Origin: an uncultured Flavobacteriaceae bacterium
Lineage (GTDB): Bacteria; Bacteroidota; Bacteroidia; Flavobacteriales; Flavobacteriaceae
Assembly (NCBI GenBank): GCA_947494695.1
Contig: CANLWB010000009.1
Span: 186,001 to 250,000, forward strand
DNA: 64,000 nucleotides
Reading direction: 5' to 3'
Part shown: one piece after another, positions 58,757 through 64,000 of the stretch
Position numbering within the stretch: position 1 is the first letter of the stretch
Layout: every line of letters starts with the position of its first letter
The notes under the pieces: generated by a model
Seen by the model: only the letters and a program-made list of their open reading frames with translations
Database searches by the model: none
What the model was told of the DNA's origin: nothing
Position numbers and translations under genes: made by a program

Positions 58757-60166
58757 TTAGTTCACATAATCCAATGGATTTGTTCCCACAGTATTGAAAA
58801 ATCGCATACCAGACTCCAAACGCTTTATGATAATATTATTCTCTTTTAATTGAGCATTTATAAGGCTTCGTTCACGAGAATTGATAAGAAATAGTGAGCT
58901 TTCACCTAAAGAGAACTTACGCTCTTCCCCTTGTAGTAGTATTTTATAGTTTGCAACCACACGAGTTGCCAATTGCTCTTGCTTTTCTAATGATTTAATT
59001 TCACTACTAATCGCGCTAACTTTGTTTCTTATGGTAAGCGCTTGAGAGGTTCTTTCATAATCAATATCTTGTAATTTTAGCCTGGCTAGCTTTAAATCTC
59101 CGCGCTCTTTACGCAGAAAAACTGGAATACTAAAATTCACAAATGCTTTGTAATTTGCAGTGTTAAAACTTTGAAACGGTTCATAATCTTCAGATAAAAA
59201 ATTATATTGTAAATCAAGCTTAGGCAATAATTTATTCATTTTTAAATTTCTATCAACTTTTAGCGCAGCCATCTTGTTATCTAATGATCTTAATTTTGGA
59301 TGGTTGCCTAACTCCAGGGAATCCGTTAAACGTTGTTTCATCATTAGCGCCATGTCCAAATCGTCTACAGATGGTTTAGAAGGAAAAACGGTATCTTCAA
59401 TCTCCAGTGGAATGTTTTGTACCCATAAATAATTACTTGCTTTTAAAGCTGCTTTTATTCGTTTAAGCTTGGCAGCTTCAAAACTTAATTGTCTATTTTG
59501 AAACGTAATTTTAGCTTCCGTTGAATCGATTGCCGCTTTATCACCTGTTTCTACACCACGCTTTACCGCTAGAAAACGCGTATTTGCATTGGTTAAGAAA
59601 CTCTCAAAAATGTGTTCTTCATTTGCTGCTTCCAACCATTCTAAATAGGCCTTTCCTGCTTCGAACAACACTTGATTAACTAATAAATCTCTATCTGCTT
59701 TCGATTGCTCTCTAAAGAATTTTGCTTTTCTAAGTGATGCCATTCTTTCATTAATTAAAAGCCCTTGTGCTAGAGACAGAGATACACCAGCACTGTATAA
59801 TCCATCATCTGGCACCGTTAGATTCGGATTTAAAAAAGCTCCGGAGTTTTGCTCAAAACTGGCTTTAAATTCTACGCCGTACCATGTTGGAATCTTGAAT
59901 GTGGTATTTAACTCGTCATAATATTCGGTGTTCTTAAACTTCTTCCGGTTGAAATCGACTTCAATTTTCGGATCAAACCCGCCTCTTGCTTTTAAAAGAT
60001 TGGCTTCTCCTATATTTAAGATTAAATTCGCCTGCTTAACTAAAGGATGATGCTGTTTCACATACCCCATATACTCATGGAAAGACAGTGAATCCTTAAC
60101 CACAGACTGGCCCAACACCGAAATACTAAAAAGTAATATATAACAGTTAAAAAATAACTTCATCAT
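58757..60166 (-). CDS. TolC family outer membrane protein
   Basis: DSLSFHEYMGYVKQHHPLVKQANLILNIGEANLLKARGGFDPKIEVDFNRKKFKNTEYYDELNTTFKIPTWYGVEFKASFEQNSG. Confidence 0.9.
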   Translation of the reverse strand: MMKLFFNCYILLFSISVLGQSVVKDSLSFHEYMGYVKQHHPLVKQANLILNIGEANLLKARGGFDPKIEVDFNRKKFKNTEYYDELNTTFKIPTWYGVEFKASFEQNSGAFLNPNLTVPDDGLYSAGVSLSLAQGLLINERMASLRKAKFFREQSKADRDLLVNQVLFEAGKAYLEWLEAANEEHIFESFLTNANTRFLAVKRGVETGDKAAIDSTEAKITFQNRQLSFEAAKLKRIKAALKASNYLWVQNIPLEIEDTVFPSKPSVDDLDMALMMKQRLTDSLELGNHPKLRSLDNKMAALKVDRNLKMNKLLPKLDLQYNFLSEDYEPFQSFNTANYKAFVNFSIPVFLRKERGDLKLARLKLQDIDYERTSQALTIRNKVSAISSEIKSLEKQEQLATRVVANYKILLQGEERKFSLGESSLFLINSRERSLINAQLKENNIIIKRLESGMRFFNTVGTNPLDYVN

Positions 60167-60167
60167 C

Positions 60168-61526
60168 TTATTTTTTTACGATTTTACCCTTGTCTTTACG
60201 TATTGCCGGTTTATAATAGTTAGGAGGAAAACCATTTAACTTCCGCCATACCTCAAACCAAATGGGTACGTCCTCAAGAAGTGCCATGGTATAGGCCCCA
60301 GAGCCAACCCGTATATTTGGAGGCCATATGTGACCGTTCTTATCGGGTGCAATAAGCACTCGAAACTTCCCATTATCACTAATAAAAGTTTCAATCGCAA
60401 CCACTTTACCCCCAAAGGTTCCAAATGATGCATTTGGCCATCCACTAAAGAAAATTGCCGGCCATCCATCAAACTGAATTCTTACTTTCTCCCCAGTGTG
60501 TATTAATGGTAAGTCTATAGGTTCTACGAAGGTTTCTACCGCTAAATCATAATTCGCAGGCATAATACCCACCAGGGCTTCCCCTTCTTTAAATGTTTCT
60601 CCGATCCCTGCACGAACGGCCTTATTTATATAACCATCCTGAGGTGCTGTGATGTAATAAAGTGCGTTTCTAAGTTCGTAATTCGACGTTTGGTTTTCTA
60701 GCTTTGATGTTTCTGCTTCGGCCTCAAATTGATTAGACCGTGCGGTAAATTTATTACTTTGTGTTTTAGCAAGTTTATTGGCATATTCAGCCGTAATTCT
60801 ATTCATTTCCAACCTGGAATTTATCACATCATTTTTGCTTGACAACAATTTGTTTTCCTGAGAAATCAACTTGGCCTGCGATTCCTGCATTTTTAAACGT
60901 TTAGCTTCAACAGCCGTCATGGGCTTTAACCCCTCTTTTTGGAGGGTTATAACACGTTCTAATTGCGTATTGGCTATTTTGTAATTTGTCTTAGCCGCCT
61001 CTAGGTCTATGCTATCGCTTTTTACTTTAAAAAAGGCTTGCTTCAACTTGTTTTCAGCCTGAGAAAGCTTTAACCGTCTTTCGCTAGAAATAGCATGTAT
61101 TTGATTCTCTAAAGCTTTTATTTTTTCTTTATAGGATAACACCGAATTACTTTTCGCATCTCTTTGAATTTTTGTTCGTTCTACGAGTTTCGGATCTTGA
61201 TACTCCGTCTTAATTTCCGAAATACGAAGTATCGTATCCCCCTTATTTACAATGTCTCCTTCCTTAATGTACCATTCCTCTATCCTTCCAGGTATTGGAG
61301 ATTGTATCGTTTGAGGTCGTTGCCCAGGTGTTAAGGTTGTTACATAGCCGTCTGCGGTTACATTTTGTGTCCAGGGTAAAAACAAGATAATGAGCCCTAC
61401 AATAGAAAACACTCCTAAAAACCTGTTAAACAACTTATAATGTTTTCTTTGAAATATCTTATCATGAGATCTATACCCCTTTAGTGTGACTTTTTTACTT
61501 AGTTGATTGTGAGATATATTGAGCAT
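60168..61526 (-). CDS. HlyD family secretion protein (membrane fusion protein)
   Basis: GRIEEWYIKEGDIVNKGDTILRISEIKTEYQDP; long coiled coil; ITAPQDGYINKAVRAGIGETFKEGEALVGIMP. Confidence 0.92.
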   Translation of the reverse strand: MLNISHNQLSKKVTLKGYRSHDKIFQRKHYKLFNRFLGVFSIVGLIILFLPWTQNVTADGYVTTLTPGQRPQTIQSPIPGRIEEWYIKEGDIVNKGDTILRISEIKTEYQDPKLVERTKIQRDAKSNSVLSYKEKIKALENQIHAISSERRLKLSQAENKLKQAFFKVKSDSIDLEAAKTNYKIANTQLERVITLQKEGLKPMTAVEAKRLKMQESQAKLISQENKLLSSKNDVINSRLEMNRITAEYANKLAKTQSNKFTARSNQFEAEAETSKLENQTSNYELRNALYYITAPQDGYINKAVRAGIGETFKEGEALVGIMPANYDLAVETFVEPIDLPLIHTGEKVRIQFDGWPAIFFSGWPNASFGTFGGKVVAIETFISDNGKFRVLIAPDKNGHIWPPNIRVGSGAYTMALLEDVPIWFEVWRKLNGFPPNYYKPAIRKDKGKIVKK

Positions 61527-61528
61527 GA

Positions 61529-63196
61529 TTAGTCGTTTTTGTTAATTAGTGCACCTTTTTTTAATGTAATCGTTCTATTGCACTTATCACTCCACACCTG
61601 GTTTCTACTGGAAATAATAAGTGCCCAGTCTCGCTCTGGAGAAAGTAAGTAATCCACAATGCGATTCACCTCTTCTTCTTCAAAATGTTCTAAAGGATCT
61701 TTAAGTACTAACAATTTGGGGTTATGAATAATAGCTCGCGCCAACACAATACGTTTTGAAACGGTATATGGAATTCGCTGTCCTTCCGGATAAATCATAG
61801 ACATCAAGCCATTTGGTTGCTTTTTAATAAAATCTAACAAGCCTACTGCCTTTAAAACTTCATGTAATCGTTCTTGTGTATAACTATTGCCTTTGAACGT
61901 AATATTTTCAAGAATAGTACCCTCAAAAGGCGTTTGTTCTGGTAATACCTGACCAATGTTAGCTCTATAAAGACTTGGCCACACTGCTTTTAAGGACACA
62001 TCGTTAACGTATATAGCTCCTCCTTCCGGCTCGATTAAACCCGAAATTATTTTAAGTAAAGTCGTTTTACCGGACCCCGCTGCTCCACTCAAGTGAATTC
62101 TATCTTTAGATGATATCGAAAAATTGATTCTTTTAAGAATCTTCTCTCCTTCTTGAGTATTATATGTGATGTCATCTAATTCCAGAGTAATACCCTTCTT
62201 TCTTTCAAAAGGATCTATCCCCTCCTGCTTTTCTAATTCTTTATCTACAATTTGGCCTATTTTCTCTAAAGACGTCAGTACATCATAAAAAGACTCTAAG
62301 CCGGTGATTACCTTTTCTACCGAGCTTATTAAAAGTAGGATAATGATTTCTGCGGCCACAAATTGGCCAATATTCATCTGCTGATTGAGGACAAGCATCC
62401 CCCCTATTAATAATAATCCGGCGGTTACGAGTACTTTAAAACCAATCATTTGAATGAATTGGGTTAACAAAATTTTAAAATGACTTTCCCGGGCCGAAAG
62501 ATAATCTGCGGTTAACACATCATTTCTATCCATCGCCAATTGACTCTTTCCTGATAACTTAAAGCTGATTAAGGATCTGGCAATCTCCTGTATCCAGTGT
62601 GCAACTCTATATTTATTTTTAGATTCTTTAAGGCTTGTTTCAAGTCCTTTTTGAGCTGTGGATTTAAACAAGATGTAAACCAGAACAATAAGTAAAATAC
62701 CATAAATAATAAAGAAGGGGTGATACAGCGATAATAACAACAGCCCCAATATTATTTGTAACAATGCTGCTGGAAAGTCAATTAAAATTTTGGACAATCC
62801 TTTTTGCACTGTTAAGGTATCGAAGAATCGATTAGCCAGTTCTGGTGGGTAAAAATCTCTTAATTCGCTCATTTTAATCTTTGGGAACCTATAGGCAAAC
62901 TCAAAAGAAGACCTGGTAAAAATCTTTTGCTGAATGTTCTCTAAGATTCGAATTTGCATGAGTTGTAACACGCCTTGGAATGCCACACCAAGGGTTACCA
63001 AAATTACAAGTATCACCCAAGAGGTGGACACTTGGGCACTTTGAATAAAATTGATTATTGCTTGAATCCCCAAGGGCAATGACAAGGCAACAATACCAGC
63101 AAAAATGGCATAGTAAAAGATTTGTCTAATATCCTTTTTATCAAGCTGTAATAGCCCTACAAACCTCCTCCAGGGTGTTAATTTTTCTTCTTTCAT
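61529..63196 (-). CDS. ABC transporter, TM and ATP-binding domains fused, no C39 peptidase domain
   Basis: 555 aa; LSGAAGSGKTTLLKIISGLIEPEGGAIYVNDV (Walker A), VLPEQTPFEGTILENITF (Q-loop region), RIVLARAIIHNPKLLVLKDPLEHFEEEEV (degenerate signature/Walker B). Confidence 0.9.
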   Translation of the reverse strand: MKEEKLTPWRRFVGLLQLDKKDIRQIFYYAIFAGIVALSLPLGIQAIINFIQSAQVSTSWVILVILVTLGVAFQGVLQLMQIRILENIQQKIFTRSSFEFAYRFPKIKMSELRDFYPPELANRFFDTLTVQKGLSKILIDFPAALLQIILGLLLLSLYHPFFIIYGILLIVLVYILFKSTAQKGLETSLKESKNKYRVAHWIQEIARSLISFKLSGKSQLAMDRNDVLTADYLSARESHFKILLTQFIQMIGFKVLVTAGLLLIGGMLVLNQQMNIGQFVAAEIIILLLISSVEKVITGLESFYDVLTSLEKIGQIVDKELEKQEGIDPFERKKGITLELDDITYNTQEGEKILKRINFSISSKDRIHLSGAAGSGKTTLLKIISGLIEPEGGAIYVNDVSLKAVWPSLYRANIGQVLPEQTPFEGTILENITFKGNSYTQERLHEVLKAVGLLDFIKKQPNGLMSMIYPEGQRIPYTVSKRIVLARAIIHNPKLLVLKDPLEHFEEEEVNRIVDYLLSPERDWALIISSRNQVWSDKCNRTITLKKGALINKND

Positions 63197-63409
63197 ATGA
63201 ATTATGCACTCAAACCAGCGCTTAATATTGTTTTATTGAATAAATGTTGACGTAGTTGGGGACAGCCTTCAAAATTTTTAGAAACTGAGACCGTAAGCGC
63301 GTTTATCTGAAAAAGGGAAGCTACACATAGATGTATAACGACTTATAAAATTTAGCAGATCATATCAAGTTTACAGTAGGTTCAAGGCATAGTCCTTTGG
63401 TAAAGAAAT

Positions 63410-63733
63410 TTAACTCCGTTCGGGTGGCGGGTTTAAAATATCGAAGCTAAGTTGAGTCTCAGCAGATTCTGTATAATACGTAAAATTCTCTTTAAGACTG
63501 TAAAGCAAAACATCATACACTTCAGGTATATGAAATTTTTTATATTCTTCTTTTGATTCCTCATTAGAATCTTCACCTTGAGTGTCGCTTTCGGAGTCCC
63601 ATTCTGAAGAAACGATCTCAGTTTTCAACTCAATGAAATAATTTTGAATAGATACCTGTCCAATGAAATAAGATGACATTATCACAGCGACAAACAGGTT
63701 TATCAGTTTATGTATTTGAGATTTGGGAATCAT
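63410..63733 (-). CDS. Hypothetical acidic protein with one N-terminal TM helix
   Basis: 107 aa; overlaps the upstream CDS stop by 4 nt (ATGA), suggesting translational coupling. Confidence 0.65.
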   Translation of the reverse strand: MIPKSQIHKLINLFVAVIMSSYFIGQVSIQNYFIELKTEIVSSEWDSESDTQGEDSNEESKEEYKKFHIPEVYDVLLYSLKENFTYYTESAETQLSFDILNPPPERS

Positions 63734-64000
63734 GATATACCTAATACTTTAAAAACTAAGTTTGTATAAAACCTTACAATATTATTTTTTCCTTGTTCAA
63801 AATCTGTTAACGATGGTAGGTGCTGCGAAAAGTAACGTTGTTGATGTGCTCCTTCGATCACAGTCGAAACTAACATATGAGGAAACTCAAACTGCGGATT
63901 ACACTCTAAAGCAAGATCACTTATGTGCTGTACAACGCGTTTATAAGATTTAAAAAAGCCTTTTTCATTTTCAGCATCAACAGACTTGGTGTGATAGCCT
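63730..64000 (-). CDS. C-terminal part of an unidentified CDS running off the window end
   Basis: Reverse strand, open from the window edge: GYHTKSVDAENEKGFFKSYKRVVQHISDLALECNPQFEFPHMLVSTVIEGAHQQRYFSQHLPSLTDFEQGKNNIVRFYTNLVFKVLGIS*. Not in the ORF track. Confidence 0.7.
   Translation of the reverse strand, partial: GYHTKSVDAENEKGFFKSYKRVVQHISDLALECNPQFEFPHMLVSTVIEGAHQQRYFSQHLPSLTDFEQGKNNIVRFYTNLVFKVLGIS

Noticed and set aside
63762-63953. 63-aa plus-strand ORF
   Set aside because: Opposite strand carries a longer open frame running from the window edge with coupled downstream start; the plus ORF is likely spurious.

Overview
The window is Bacteroidetes (Flavobacteriaceae-like) chromosome: AT-rich, with SusC/SusD, a hybrid two-component system and gliding-clade-type genes. 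It falls into these blocks: (1) 1-12.7 kb, mostly core genes: S9 peptidase (partial), HMG-CoA reductase, GHMP kinase, SurA/PpiD-type PPIase, CNNM/CBS protein, LptC, TPR protein, outer membrane protein, CoaX. This block is interrupted by a nested palindromic repeat array around a single-domain GIY-YIG nuclease (2.7-3.8 kb). (2) A tRNA-Phe at 12839-12911, followed by an accessory region with an ISL3-type transposase remnant, two translationally overlapping TetR-TetR pairs, SRPBCC and DUF2652 (cyclase-like) proteins, and a frameshifted monooxygenase-like gene. (3) A heavy-metal (Cu/Ag-type) RND efflux island at 21.3-31.1 kb, with degenerate copies of the tRNA-Phe 3' flank near both ends. (4) An eroded accessory stretch at 31.2-37 kb. 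(5) A polysaccharide/uronate utilisation locus at 37-58.4 kb: SusC/D, HTCS, GH88, TRAP transporter, tandem-duplicated unknown protein, TPR histidine kinase plus LytTR regulator, GH29 fragment, beta-helix lyase candidate. (6) A peptidase-less ABC/HlyD/TolC type I secretion operon on the minus strand to the window end. Best candidates for undescribed biology are the GIY-YIG/nested-palindrome array, the duplicated overlapping TetR pairs linked to a DUF2652/SRPBCC module, the ~165-bp intergenic direct repeat flanking 16 kb, and the tandem-duplicated 160-aa protein next to a sensor kinase. All calls come from reading the sequence; no database search was run.
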